Below, in pieces: positions 43,720 to 52,342 of a stretch of 64,000 nucleotides of DNA. The notes under the pieces are model-generated. The model saw only the letters and a program-made list of their open reading frames with translations, was not told where the DNA came from and did no database searches. How positions within the stretch are numbered: position 1 is the stretch's first letter; every line of letters starts with the position of its first letter. The translations under genes were made by a program, and so were the position numbers. Where the stretch lies: positions 224,061 through 288,060 of the forward strand of contig JACRJI010000003.1 of NCBI GenBank assembly GCA_016235665.1, read 5' to 3'. The DNA comes from a candidate division TA06 bacterium. GTDB taxonomy: Bacteria; Edwardsbacteria; AC1; EtOH8.

Positions 43720-43867
43720 GGTAGTTCTCCAAATCGTAAATTAGAAAATATTGGGATTACAATTTAGAGTGCATTTTTTACCGTAAGGTTCCCTAAAAAA
43801 TACTATATGCATAACAATTTACAATACAATATGTTAATAAATCATTAAATAAAATATTATCAAAAGA

Positions 43868-43897
43868 CTTGACAACAAGGCACTCAATAGTTATAAT
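43868..43897 (+). promoter_or_regulatory. hsp20 promoter with overlapping HAIR-like HspR operator
   Basis: Consensus sigma-70 promoter: TTGACA at 43869-43874, a 17-bp spacer and TATAAT at 43892-43897. Overlapping it is CTTGACA-N7-ACTCAAT at 43868-43888, which fits the HspR-binding HAIR element CTTGAGT-N7-ACTCAAG at 11 of 14 positions. Since an HspR-like repressor is encoded two genes downstream, autorepression of the operon is likely. Confidence 0.75.
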
Positions 43898-43927
43898 TAT
43901 GAAACTATAAGCATAGGAGGAATAAAA

Positions 43928-44380
43928 ATGAGCAGAGATCTTATCAAGTACTATCCTTTTACTGAGCTGTCTTCCTTTCAGGATGACATGAACCGGCTTT
44001 TCTCGGATTTCCTGGGCCGGGCGCCGGACCGCAGAAACCTTTCCGACGGCCTATGGGCGCCGATGATGGACATTGAGGAGACCAAGACCGACATCATAGT
44101 TAAAGCCGAGATCCCCGGGATGAAGAAGGATGATATCAAGATCCAGATCTCAGGAGACATGCTGACAATTTCCGGCGAACGGCGGCATGAGGAGGAGACC
44201 AAGGACAAGACTTATCACCGGATAGAGAGGATGTACGGCCAGTTCCAGCGGGTCTTAAGGCTTCCCACCGAGGTGCAGTCCGGCAAGACCAGGGCGGCTT
44301 ACGAGAACGGGCTGCTGACCATCACCGTCCCCAAGGCCGAAGAGGTGAAGCCCAAGGAGATCGCCATCGAGGTTAAGTAG
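43928..44380 (+). CDS. Small heat-shock protein, Hsp20 family
   Basis: 150 residues with the alpha-crystallin domain (about 45-140): 'PMMDIEETKTDIIVKAEIPGM', 'DIKIQISGDMLTISGERR' and the conserved 'AAYENGLLTITVPKAEE'. An N-terminal 'FQDDMNRLFSDFLG' arm is typical. It is an ATP-independent chaperone that holds unfolding proteins. AGGAGG precedes the ATG, and a strong promoter with a HAIR-like site lies upstream. It leads a stress block with hspR, htrA and a sigma factor. Confidence 0.95.
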   Translation: MSRDLIKYYPFTELSSFQDDMNRLFSDFLGRAPDRRNLSDGLWAPMMDIEETKTDIIVKAEIPGMKKDDIKIQISGDMLTISGERRHEEETKDKTYHRIERMYGQFQRVLRLPTEVQSGKTRAAYENGLLTITVPKAEEVKPKEIAIEVK

Positions 44381-44400
44381 CCCGGGACCATTAACAAGAA

Positions 44401-44474
44401 GTTGAGAAGATGAGAAGGTGAGAAACTAAGAAATCGCTTAGAGTTCAAATATCTCACCTTCGGGACTTCTCAAC
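44401..44474. repeat. Long imperfect hairpin between hsp20 and hspR
   Basis: Arms of 23 nt (44401-44423 and 44452-44474) pair at 9 and 10 positions around a 4x4 internal mismatch (GTTGAGAAG...GAAGGTGAGA). It could attenuate read-through from hsp20 into hspR or be another small dispersed repeat; no T-run follows the stem. Confidence 0.65.
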
Positions 44475-44496
44475 GTCTCATTTTCTGGAGTTAAAA

Positions 44497-44817
44497 ATGC
44501 GCCCTGAATCCAATGCCCCGGTCTATACCATCAGCGTGGTGGCCAAGCTGTGCGGGCTGCACGAGCAGACCCTAAGGCTTTACGAGAGAAGGGGTTTGCT
44601 TTCCCCGGCCCGTGTAAGCGGCCGAACTAGGATGTATTCCCAGGACGATCTGGAGACTTTGGAACAGATAGTCTACCTGATCAGGGAGAAAGGCATTAAC
44701 CTGGAAGGGGTCAGGGTGATAATGGAAATTGAGCAGAATCCGGAACAAACCATTGCCCGGTTGCGTATTCATAAATACAGCAACCAACCTCAAAATCTAA
44801 TCGAAGAGGAAGAATAG
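44497..44817 (+). CDS. hspR: MerR-family HspR-like transcriptional regulator
   Basis: 106 residues. The MerR-type winged helix is at about 8-75: 'YTISVVAKLCGLHEQTLRLYERRGLLSPAR' with 'GRTRMYSQDDLETL', as in HspR, which represses dnaK/clpB/hsp20-type genes through HAIR elements. The C-terminus ('GVRVIMEIEQNPEQ') is the short dimerisation helix. A HAIR-like site overlaps the promoter upstream of hsp20. It ends 1 bp before htrA, so both are cotranscribed. Confidence 0.88.
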   Translation: MRPESNAPVYTISVVAKLCGLHEQTLRLYERRGLLSPARVSGRTRMYSQDDLETLEQIVYLIREKGINLEGVRVIMEIEQNPEQTIARLRIHKYSNQPQNLIEEEE

Positions 44818-44818
44818 A

Positions 44819-46336
44819 ATGATCCGCAACAATAAGGGATCGGGGAACTTCAAATCATTGCTGGTGGGCAGCGCCTGCCTTATAGCCGGGATAATCATTG
44901 CCTCAAGCTTAAACCTGACGCCGTTCTCCCGGGCCGACAAGGGGGATCCGAAAAGCGCGGCCACGGGCAATTCAACCCTGCCTTTGACCTCGGGACTGCA
45001 GAGCCCCTTCGTGGCGGTGGCCAAAAAGGCCGGCCCGGCGGTGGTCAACATCAGCTCCAGGCGTTACACCGAGGTCATCTCCCGGGGCTTCCAGTCTCCC
45101 TACGATGATTTCTTCAAGGACTTTTTCCCCGAGTTCCGCCAGATGGAGCCGGAGAAGAAGCAGAAGAAGATCGAGGGCCAGGGCTCGGGATTCATCATAG
45201 ATAAAAAGGGCTACATCCTGACCAACAATCACGTGGTGGCCGGCAACCCGGAACTTACCGTCAAGATGTCCGACAGCCGGGAATTCTCCGCCGAAGTGGT
45301 GGGAGCCGACCCCAAGAGCGACGTGGCGGTGATAAAGCTCAAGGGCCTTAAAGAGGACCTGCCGCAGTCGGAGGTGGCCGACCTGGGCAATTCCGACGAG
45401 ATCGAAGTGGGAGACTACGCGGTGGCCATCGGCAACCCCTTTGGGCTGGAGCGCACCGTCACCCAGGGGATCATCAGCTACAAGGGCCGGACCGGGCTGG
45501 ACATCCAGGGCGGCGGGCCCATGTACCAGGACTTCATCCAGACCGACGCCTCCATCAACTTCGGCAACTCGGGCGGGCCGCTGGTAAATCTTAGAGGCGA
45601 GGTGATAGGCATCAACACAGCCGTCAATTCGGCCGGCCAGGGCATAGGCTTTGCCATCCCCATCAACATGGCCAAAAAGATCGCCGACCAGCTGATAGAC
45701 CACGGCAAGGTGGTGCGGGGCTATCTGGGAGTGCTGCCCCAGGAGGTGACCCCGGAGCTGGCCGAAGGCTTCGGACTCAAGGACCTCAAAGGCGTGCTGA
45801 TAGCCAAGGTGGAGGAGGGCACACCGGCCGGCAAGGCCGGCCTGCTGGAAGGGGACATCATCATCAGGTTCAACAACCAGGAAGTTCCCACCGTGGCCAA
45901 GTTCCGCCAGATAGTGGCCGAGACCAAGGTGGGCGACCAGGTAAAGCTGTCGATCCTCCGCGATAAAAAACAGAAGACATTAAGCGCCGTCATCGGCGAG
46001 ATGCCGGGCGAGACAGCGGCCAAAGCCAAGGATGAGGCCGAGCCCAAGATCTGGCTGGGGATCAAAAAACTCATTGCTGTCGACTCCGAGCAGGCCAAAA
46101 TCGCCGGGATCACGGAAAAAGAGGGAGTGGTGATCGCCGAGATCGAGCCTGATTCCCCGGCCGACGATGCCGGGATCCAGCGGGGCGACGTCATAAAAAA
46201 GATAAACAACAAAATTATCAGGAACCTTTCCGACTATTCCAGCATCTTAAATAGTGAGCTCAAAAGCGACAAACCGGTGGTATTTCTGCTGAAACGGGGG
46301 CAGAATACCCTGTTCATAGCGGTCAAGGCGAAATAG
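44819..46336 (+). CDS. Do/HtrA-family periplasmic serine protease
   Basis: 505 residues. An N-terminal hydrophobic segment ('LLVGSACLIAGIIIASSL', about 14-32) serves as signal or anchor. The protease domain has the full triad: His138 in 'TNNHVV', Asp168 in 'DPKSDVAVIK' and Ser251 in 'NFGNSGGPL'. Two PDZ domains follow (about 290-385 and 400-500, 'GVLIAKVEEGTPAGKAGLLEG' and 'GVVIAEIEPDSPADDAGIQRG'). It degrades or refolds damaged envelope proteins. AGGAAG precedes the ATG, which follows hspR by 1 bp, placing it under heat-shock control. Confidence 0.95.
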   Translation: MIRNNKGSGNFKSLLVGSACLIAGIIIASSLNLTPFSRADKGDPKSAATGNSTLPLTSGLQSPFVAVAKKAGPAVVNISSRRYTEVISRGFQSPYDDFFKDFFPEFRQMEPEKKQKKIEGQGSGFIIDKKGYILTNNHVVAGNPELTVKMSDSREFSAEVVGADPKSDVAVIKLKGLKEDLPQSEVADLGNSDEIEVGDYAVAIGNPFGLERTVTQGIISYKGRTGLDIQGGGPMYQDFIQTDASINFGNSGGPLVNLRGEVIGINTAVNSAGQGIGFAIPINMAKKIADQLIDHGKVVRGYLGVLPQEVTPELAEGFGLKDLKGVLIAKVEEGTPAGKAGLLEGDIIIRFNNQEVPTVAKFRQIVAETKVGDQVKLSILRDKKQKTLSAVIGEMPGETAAKAKDEAEPKIWLGIKKLIAVDSEQAKIAGITEKEGVVIAEIEPDSPADDAGIQRGDVIKKINNKIIRNLSDYSSILNSELKSDKPVVFLLKRGQNTLFIAVKAK

Positions 46337-46413
46337 ATGGGATGAATACACTATACAGTAGTCAGTATTCACTAACTTTAAACGCCAAACGTTAAACGGT
46401 CCAACTGTTAAAA

Positions 46414-47277
46414 ATGGATTACAGAAGAATAAGCTCCATAGCCGACGATCCCTCCCTGGACATATATTTCAGGGAGATCGGAAGTCTGCCGGTTCTAACC
46501 GAGGACGAGGAGTCCATTCTGGCCCTTAAGGCCAAGGCCGGGAACCGCAAGGCGCTGGACAAGCTGGTGGAGAGCAATCTGCGCTTCGTGGTCAGCGTGG
46601 CCAAGGATTTCCAGGGAAGGGGGATGTCCATGGCCGACCTGATCAACGAGGGCAATTTTGGGCTGATGCGGGCCATCAAGCGCTACGACCCCTACAAGGG
46701 TTACCGTTTTAACACATATGCCGTGTGGTGGATACGGCAGGCCATTCTTAAAGCCATAGCCGAGCAGACCCGCTCGGTGCGGCTGCCCATGAACCGGATA
46801 GACAAGCTGAACAAGATCAACAAGGCCATCCACGAACTGCAGACCCTTAATCCCAACACCGGAGGCAAACCTTCGGCCCGGCAGATATCCAAGCATTCGA
46901 AGATCTCCGAGGCCGAGGTGGCCGAACTGCTGGGGTTTTCCTCCAACGAGGTTTCGCTGGACGCCCCGTCCATTGAAGGCGACGGACGGACCCTGGGGGA
47001 CACCATGGAAAACCAGGACCACAGTTCCCCGGAGCAGGTGCTGAAGAGCAAGACCATGGGCCACGACATCAAGCGGGTGCTATCTCTATTAACGCCCAGG
47101 GAAGAAAAGATCGTCAAGATGTATTACGGACTGGAGAACAACGACGAAGGGACCCTGGATTCCATCGGGCGGAAGTTCAACATCTCCCGGGAACGGGTGC
47201 GGCAGCTTAAAGACCGGGCCCTGAGGAAGATGAAAACCGCGGACCAAAGCGAAAGGCTGCGGGCCTATCTGGACTGA
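46414..47277 (+). CDS. RNA polymerase sigma-70 factor (RpoD/SigA-like)
   Basis: 287 residues covering regions 1.2 to 4.2 without the long N-terminal 1.1 domain. Region 1.2 'DIYFREIGSLPVLTEDEE', region 2 'NLRFVVSVAKDFQGRGMSMADLINEGN' with 'FNTYAVWWIRQAILKAIAEQ' (the -10 reader), region 3 from about 150, and region 4 'LTPREEKIVKMYYGLE' with 'ISRERVRQLKDRALRKMK' (the -35 reader). Small group 1-like sigma factors of this length serve as the main sigma in several candidate phyla; a group 2 stress sigma is the alternative, favoured by its neighbours hsp20, hspR and htrA. ATG 46414. Confidence 0.9.
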   Translation: MDYRRISSIADDPSLDIYFREIGSLPVLTEDEESILALKAKAGNRKALDKLVESNLRFVVSVAKDFQGRGMSMADLINEGNFGLMRAIKRYDPYKGYRFNTYAVWWIRQAILKAIAEQTRSVRLPMNRIDKLNKINKAIHELQTLNPNTGGKPSARQISKHSKISEAEVAELLGFSSNEVSLDAPSIEGDGRTLGDTMENQDHSSPEQVLKSKTMGHDIKRVLSLLTPREEKIVKMYYGLENNDEGTLDSIGRKFNISRERVRQLKDRALRKMKTADQSERLRAYLD

Positions 47278-47361
47278 TACCAAGCACTAGTCACTATTCA
47301 GTAGACAGTATTCACTAAAACAAAACAAGTTACTGACTACTGAATATTGAATAGAAAGACG

Positions 47362-47391
47362 GCCCCCCCCTCCGTGCTGGAGGGGGCTTTT
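47362..47391 (+). terminator. Rho-independent terminator after the sigma factor
   Basis: G+C-rich stem (CCCCCTCC...GGAGGGGG, loop GTGCT) followed by a T-rich run. It separates the stress operon from the tRNA promoter. Confidence 0.85.
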
Positions 47392-47399
47392 GTTTGCTC

Positions 47400-47428
47400 T
47401 TTACATTTATTCCAATATTTAGTATAAT
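47400..47428 (+). promoter_or_regulatory. Promoter of tRNA-Lys
   Basis: TTTACA at 47400-47405, a 17-bp spacer and a perfect TATAAT at 47423-47428, 17 bp upstream of the tRNA 5' end. Confidence 0.8.
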
Positions 47429-47445
47429 AATCGTTCTTGCAAATT

Positions 47446-47521
<76 letters not shown>

Positions 47522-47640
47522 GTAATCTTCATAGGCAAATGAAATAACATCTTGTTTGATACTATCTTACTTGACTGTTAGGTTCCTTTGCCTATTTTTT
47601 TTGTTCAGTTCTAATACTACCACTTTTGACTCCGATATGG

Positions 47641-47656
47641 CACAAATATGGCACAA
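47641..47656. repeat. Left copy of 16-bp direct repeat flanking the AT-rich island
   Basis: CACAAATATGGCACAA occurs here and exactly at 53084-53099, in the same orientation. A partial extra ATGGCACAA precedes it. Such ATGGCACA-type words resemble arm-type binding sites of tyrosine recombinases near tRNA-integrated elements. Confidence 0.75.
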
Positions 47657-47800
47657 ATTGGAGCCAGAACTTTTCACATTGATGCCGGGGGCATTCAAGC
47701 CCTTTGTTAGTATGAGACAAAACAGAGGTGTGTGGGAATAATTAGCTGAAAGATATTTAAACTTAACTTAACGCTCTACAGGAGTCATCATAACTTTATT

Positions 47801-48637
47801 ATGAGTATCATTACGGATTTAGAAAACCGTCTGCTGAATAATGACGAATGCATAGAAACTGATCGTTTCATTATAAGGGGCATTTGGGATATAAAATTGT
47901 TATATCAACCAAATACCCACGAAAGATGTTTTAAATATAATGTATTGGTTGTTCAAACCATAAAACAAGGTTGTTGTTATTATTCTGGGAAAAGAATAAT
48001 GATAAATGATGATCTTATAGGCAAAGATGCAAGAACGATACTAAATAGGCATAATTGTTATTTTAAGATTGCGACATTGGATTCAATCTATGCAAATTTT
48101 GATCAAAAATGTTTTAAAGAATATGTTTTAGAAGGCAATTCAGTTATCAAAAGCATTAAACGGGCTCAGATAATAACCAATGAAATTCAGTATTTTATTG
48201 AAGAAAAAAATATTAATAATGTAAAAATATTGAATATTGGTGTTGTTGGTAATATAATAAATGAATTAGTAAAGAAAGGTTGTACTGTTTTTGCGACAGA
48301 TTTAGAACCGGATATTGTTGGTAAGAAGATTAATGGTGTAACCATCGAAAACGGACACGATAAGAATAATTCTTTGATTGATTTGTGTGATATTATTTTG
48401 GTTACGGGAATGGCATTAGCAACGAATTCGTTAGATGAAATAGTAAATAGAGCCAAAAGTAGAAATAAGATTATTATCGTATTCGCTGAAACAGGATCAT
48501 GGTTTGGGAAATATTATTGTACCAATTATCAAATTGACTCCGTAATAAGCGAGTCATTCCCTTTCTATATATTTGAGGGCAAGAGTAATATTCGAATATA
48601 CAGGAAATATATTAAGGAAGTTTTAAATGAAGAATAG
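47801..48637 (+). CDS. DUF364-like Rossmann protein
   Basis: 278 residues, AT-rich. The N-terminal half is unassigned; the C-terminal half (about 125-265) reads as a Rossmann domain: 'VKILNIGVVGNIINELVKKGCTVFATDLEPD', then 'CDIILVTGMALATNSLDEIV' and 'IIIVFAETGSWFG'. The glycine-rich strand, the 'T-G-x-x-L-x-x-N-S/T' step and the order of elements resemble DUF364 (PF04016), a family proposed to have a role in heavy-metal chelation. First gene of a four-gene operon; its 3' end overlaps the next gene by 11 bp. An AGGAG lies about 16 nt upstream of the ATG, so the exact start is uncertain. Substrate unknown. Confidence 0.6.
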   Translation: MSIITDLENRLLNNDECIETDRFIIRGIWDIKLLYQPNTHERCFKYNVLVVQTIKQGCCYYSGKRIMINDDLIGKDARTILNRHNCYFKIATLDSIYANFDQKCFKEYVLEGNSVIKSIKRAQIITNEIQYFIEEKNINNVKILNIGVVGNIINELVKKGCTVFATDLEPDIVGKKINGVTIENGHDKNNSLIDLCDIILVTGMALATNSLDEIVNRAKSRNKIIIVFAETGSWFGKYYCTNYQIDSVISESFPFYIFEGKSNIRIYRKYIKEVLNEE

Positions 48638-50129
48638 AATTATAGACAAAGTATATGCCTTTATTGTGATAGCATTATTATGCGTCCTGATTATTATAAC
48701 ACTTCTAGACCTGACGGGCTTCATCAATGATCAATCACTATTCAGTATTCCAAAGATTATATTTAACAATATTTCTAAAATACAACTATTGTTGTTATGT
48801 TTGATCGGTATTTCATTTATTCTCGAAAGGTCGGTATATTTAAATAAGCTGCCAGCCATACTAAAAAATATTAATTTTAACTTACATGAAGTAAATAAAA
48901 AAATCGACAATCAAATAGATGTGATGTTTTTCCCGACGAGGCGGCAGAGTTATGAATTTCTATTGGATGAAGTTTCCCAACTGCCATCAGATTCCAATAT
49001 ATATATAACGCATTTTGAAAAACTGAAAAATTTCGGATACGAAGACGGCGAAGAACCAAAGGAACAAGAATTTATGGCTGAGTGGATCAGACGTGTTCAA
49101 AAAGGTAATTTTACTATTCAGCAAATTGTACACATATCATCCCGTGCAGATCTAAAAGAATTAAAGGATCGATTAAAACGATTTGAGAATCAACCGGCAT
49201 ACTCATTTAGCGCTATCTGGGGTCCACCGATTTTACCTTTTATAGATTTATTTATTGTTGAAAACAAATGGGTACATATCTCATTGTCTAACGACATCTC
49301 ATCTGCACAAACGAAAACATTTGCAGTAGCCATAAAAGATAGTACGGTAGTAAGGAACTTTATTTTATGTTACCAGGCAATATTACACAACGCATTAACA
49401 ATTAAAAACAGATCAAATATTGATGCAAATAATTTAGATGTGATAAATACTATAATTCAAACGATAGATACTACCGATATTGATTTAAAACGTTTATTTA
49501 ATAATCAGATGTCCCCGACCGGTAAGGTAATAACGGATAGTATTGAAAATGTTCTAAGCAGGCTTGATTTAAAAAACCCACGATTAGTATCCTTATTTAA
49601 TGATCTTCTTTATGATAGATTCACAAAAGCGCTTAGTTGTTATCTCGATATCGATGAGTATCATAGCTATGAAACTTTAAAATCTTTGTTGTTATTGGCT
49701 AAAAAAAGAATAAGAGCTGTTAGTATCAGTTTTGCTAATGAAAAATTTTGGGACACTGGTTTTGGAACAGAACTTTTGGATATTAACAGAAAAGTTATTA
49801 AGGAGAACAAGGTAGATATAGAGCGTATCTTTATAATAAACAATAAAGAACAAAACCATATGCATAATATTATTCAGAATCAAATCAATAACGGCGTAAA
49901 TGCATATGTAATTGATAAAAATAATATTGCGGATGTTTGTGATTTTATAATAATAGATGATTGTGTGGTTTATCATCTATTGGAATCAACAAGAAAAATG
50001 TTGATTGGAAGAAGTAAAATATCTATATCACCCAAAGAAGTCAGTAAATATAAAAATATTTATGCAAAATATAGAACTCAATCTGTAAATGGACAAGCGT
50101 ATCTCTTAAAAAGGAGGAAAGTAAAATGA
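48627..50129 (+). CDS. Two-TM membrane protein with duplicated cytoplasmic domain
   Basis: 500 residues, AT-rich, function unknown. Two transmembrane helices at the N-terminus (about 10-30 and 50-68, 'LLLLCLIGISFIL'). The cytoplasmic part seems to hold two related alpha/beta domains, about 95-235 ('RRQSYEFLLDEVSQLPSDSNIYIT', 'IDLFIVENKWVHISLS') and about 330-490 ('YHSYETLKSLLLLAKKRIRAVS', 'CDFIIIDDCVVYHLLE'). The shape recalls phospholipase-D-like sensor domains but no H-x-K-x4-D motif is seen, so it would be non-catalytic. It overlaps its upstream neighbour by 11 bp and the hydrolase gene by 4 bp (ATGA), so it works with them. Possibly a membrane sensor or scaffold; inference. Confidence 0.6.
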   Translation: MKNRIIDKVYAFIVIALLCVLIIITLLDLTGFINDQSLFSIPKIIFNNISKIQLLLLCLIGISFILERSVYLNKLPAILKNINFNLHEVNKKIDNQIDVMFFPTRRQSYEFLLDEVSQLPSDSNIYITHFEKLKNFGYEDGEEPKEQEFMAEWIRRVQKGNFTIQQIVHISSRADLKELKDRLKRFENQPAYSFSAIWGPPILPFIDLFIVENKWVHISLSNDISSAQTKTFAVAIKDSTVVRNFILCYQAILHNALTIKNRSNIDANNLDVINTIIQTIDTTDIDLKRLFNNQMSPTGKVITDSIENVLSRLDLKNPRLVSLFNDLLYDRFTKALSCYLDIDEYHSYETLKSLLLLAKKRIRAVSISFANEKFWDTGFGTELLDINRKVIKENKVDIERIFIINNKEQNHMHNIIQNQINNGVNAYVIDKNNIADVCDFIIIDDCVVYHLLESTRKMLIGRSKISISPKEVSKYKNIYAKYRTQSVNGQAYLLKRRKVK

Positions 50130-51010
50130 ATATCCAGTGTCTTCGTTATCAAACAAGGGATCATATTGAATTACAGGGCATGTTGTTTTTCCCGGAGAAA
50201 AAATCACAAGTCGTAGTTTTACATGTCCATGGTTTGTCAGGTAATTATTATGAAAATAGGTTTATTGACAAAATGGCCTGTGGTTATACAAGCCAGAATG
50301 TTGCTTTTATGACCTTTAACAATAGAGGGCATGACTATATTTCAGATCTAATAAAACGTAATGACAATAAGATAAAATTTATCAATGGTGGTGGGGCTTA
50401 TGAAATATTTGAGGAGTGTATATATGATATTGATGCGAGCATATCATTATTGATTAGAAATGGTTTTAAACATATTTACTTGCAAGGTCATAGTACGGGT
50501 GCAAATAAAGCAGTATATTATCAATCTATGCGTAATGAAAAGAAAATCAAAGGGTTAATACTTCTTTCTCCTTGTGACGATATAGGTATAAAAATAAGTA
50601 AGTATAAAAATAATTATAACAGATTAATAAAAGCGGCTAAGAATATATTCACGATTGACCCCGCTAAATTTGTTGTATTTAAGGGAACAAATTTGCTTAC
50701 AAGTGCTAAAACAATTTTGAGTTTCTATAATATTGGATCAAAGAACGATGTGTTTCATTATCGAGATGCCGATAGAGAGTTAAAAGAATTGATTGCTATT
50801 AAGGTGCCCATCCTGGTTGTGTTGGGTGAAAAAGATGACTATCTTTTACAAGGGGCCGATAATGTCAAGAGGTCGCTTGCTAAATCAAATGTTAACGATG
50901 TCTCAATTGTTAAAAATGCTTCACACGGATTTGTAAATAAAGAAAATCAATTGGTAAAAGTTATAATCAAATGGTTAACACAAAATAACAATCCTACGGG
51001 AAATGTGTAA
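50126..51010 (+). CDS. Alpha/beta hydrolase (DUF1749-like)
   Basis: 294 residues. The alpha/beta hydrolase fold shows 'VVLHVHGLSGNYYENRF' (oxyanion loop), the nucleophile elbow G-H-S-T-G with Ser123 in 'IYLQGHSTGANKAVYY', the acid in 'LVVLGEKDDYL' and the catalytic His in 'NASHGFVNKEN'. Several residues match the DUF1749 group of esterase-like proteins. It probably cleaves an ester or thioester; the substrate may be a product of the operon. AGGAGG precedes the ATG, which overlaps the previous stop by 4 bp. AT-rich codon use as in the rest of the island. Confidence 0.8.
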   Translation: MNIQCLRYQTRDHIELQGMLFFPEKKSQVVVLHVHGLSGNYYENRFIDKMACGYTSQNVAFMTFNNRGHDYISDLIKRNDNKIKFINGGGAYEIFEECIYDIDASISLLIRNGFKHIYLQGHSTGANKAVYYQSMRNEKKIKGLILLSPCDDIGIKISKYKNNYNRLIKAAKNIFTIDPAKFVVFKGTNLLTSAKTILSFYNIGSKNDVFHYRDADRELKELIAIKVPILVVLGEKDDYLLQGADNVKRSLAKSNVNDVSIVKNASHGFVNKENQLVKVIIKWLTQNNNPTGNV

Positions 51011-51049
51011 TAAATAAGACGATAGTTAACCACTATAAATTAGTGAAAT

Positions 51050-52342
51050 ATGTTACACGACATTTATAAACAAAATATTAAGAAACATCCAATTATTAAT
51101 CGTTTTAATGTTAATGGAAATGAATTAGTCATAGGTGGCATAAGGGTTAGTGATATTGTATCAAAACATGGAACACCGATTTACATATATGATTATGAAA
51201 AGATAGCTGAAAGAGTTGAGGCATTAAAAAAATATTTACCTTATTTCGACTTATATTATTCTTTCAAAGCTAATCCCAATTTAACTGTATGCAATATTAT
51301 TAAAAATATCGGTATTGGCGCTGAAGTATCATCGATTGGGGAATTACAGGCCGCTAAAAGGATAGGATACAAAGGTAATCGTATTATTTTTAATAATCCA
51401 GCTAAGAGTATAGAGGAAATTGAATATTCAATTGATAATGGCATTTTCTTGTTAAATGTTGAATCCCTTGACGAGCTTGAAGTTATCAATGCCATAGCAA
51501 AGAAGAAAAATAAAAAAGTCAATGTTTCTTTACGGATTAATACAGGCACTAACAAGGTAGAAGCCTTAGAAGTAATGATGGGGAAAAATGCAAAATTTGG
51601 CATAAAATATTTTGACATAAAGGACGATATTGTTTCTTATAGCAATGTAAACATAAAAGGGATCCATGTTTATATCGCAAGTCAAATACTCAATAAAAAC
51701 ACTATCATCAATAATTTTTCTGAAGCCGTGAATGTGTTTAAAAAATTACATCGCGTGAATAATATTAATCTTGAATATATTGATTTCGGCGGGGGTTTTG
51801 GTATCCCCTATGATAATAGCGACAAAGAATTAGATTTATATTATATTGGCAAGAAGTTGGGGAAAATAATCGATGCGAATCGGAACCAATTACTTGGAGG
51901 AAAACTTATATTGGAACTAGGAAGGTATATTGTTGGTGCCGCAGGAATATTTGTTACTAGTGTTAAATATATAAAGGAGAACAATATAATTGTTGATGGC
52001 GGAATTAATAATTTCTTTCGCTCTAAGTTTTTAAATATTAATCATCCGACATATATTGTTAATAAATTAAATAAACCAGTAGTTGGAAAAGTTAATATTT
52101 GTGGCCCACTCTGTACGCCATTGGACACGCTATCACAGAATGTTAAAGTACCACGCATAAATAAAACTGATCTCGTTGGTATTTTCCTTGCTGGTGCATA
52201 TGGATATAGTATGAGTTTATTGAATTTTATCAGTTTCAATCATCCGGCAGAAGTATTGATAAAAGAGGGTAAATGTTATCTGATACGAAGGCGTGGCCAT
52301 AGCAATGATATATTAAAAGAGCAAAGAATATATAATTTATAA
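51050..52342 (+). CDS. Fold-III PLP-dependent decarboxylase (LysA-like)
   Basis: 430 residues. N-terminal alanine-racemase-type barrel with the PLP lysine Lys73 in 'LYYSFKANPN', the 'GAEVSSIGELQAA' strand, 'VSLRINTG', 'YIDFGGGFGIPY' (phosphate-binding glycine loop) and 'LELGRYIVG'. The C-terminal beta domain has 'CGPLCTPLDTL' (catalytic Cys and Asp contacts) and 'GAYGYSMSLLNF'. It belongs with diaminopimelate/ornithine decarboxylases, and most resembles the versions found in natural-product and siderophore clusters. 'HVYIASQ' replaces the usual H-I-G-S-Q, so substrate handling may differ. It decarboxylates an amino acid or carrier-bound aminoacyl group; substrate unknown. Fourth gene of the operon. 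Confidence 0.85.
   Translation: MLHDIYKQNIKKHPIINRFNVNGNELVIGGIRVSDIVSKHGTPIYIYDYEKIAERVEALKKYLPYFDLYYSFKANPNLTVCNIIKNIGIGAEVSSIGELQAAKRIGYKGNRIIFNNPAKSIEEIEYSIDNGIFLLNVESLDELEVINAIAKKKNKKVNVSLRINTGTNKVEALEVMMGKNAKFGIKYFDIKDDIVSYSNVNIKGIHVYIASQILNKNTIINNFSEAVNVFKKLHRVNNINLEYIDFGGGFGIPYDNSDKELDLYYIGKKLGKIIDANRNQLLGGKLILELGRYIVGAAGIFVTSVKYIKENNIIVDGGINNFFRSKFLNINHPTYIVNKLNKPVVGKVNICGPLCTPLDTLSQNVKVPRINKTDLVGIFLAGAYGYSMSLLNFISFNHPAEVLIKEGKCYLIRRRGHSNDILKEQRIYNL

Noticed and set aside
47556-47741. 61-codon frame just after tRNA-Lys
   Set aside because: It covers the direct-repeat region, has low-complexity hydrophobic start and no ribosome-binding site; looks like border sequence.
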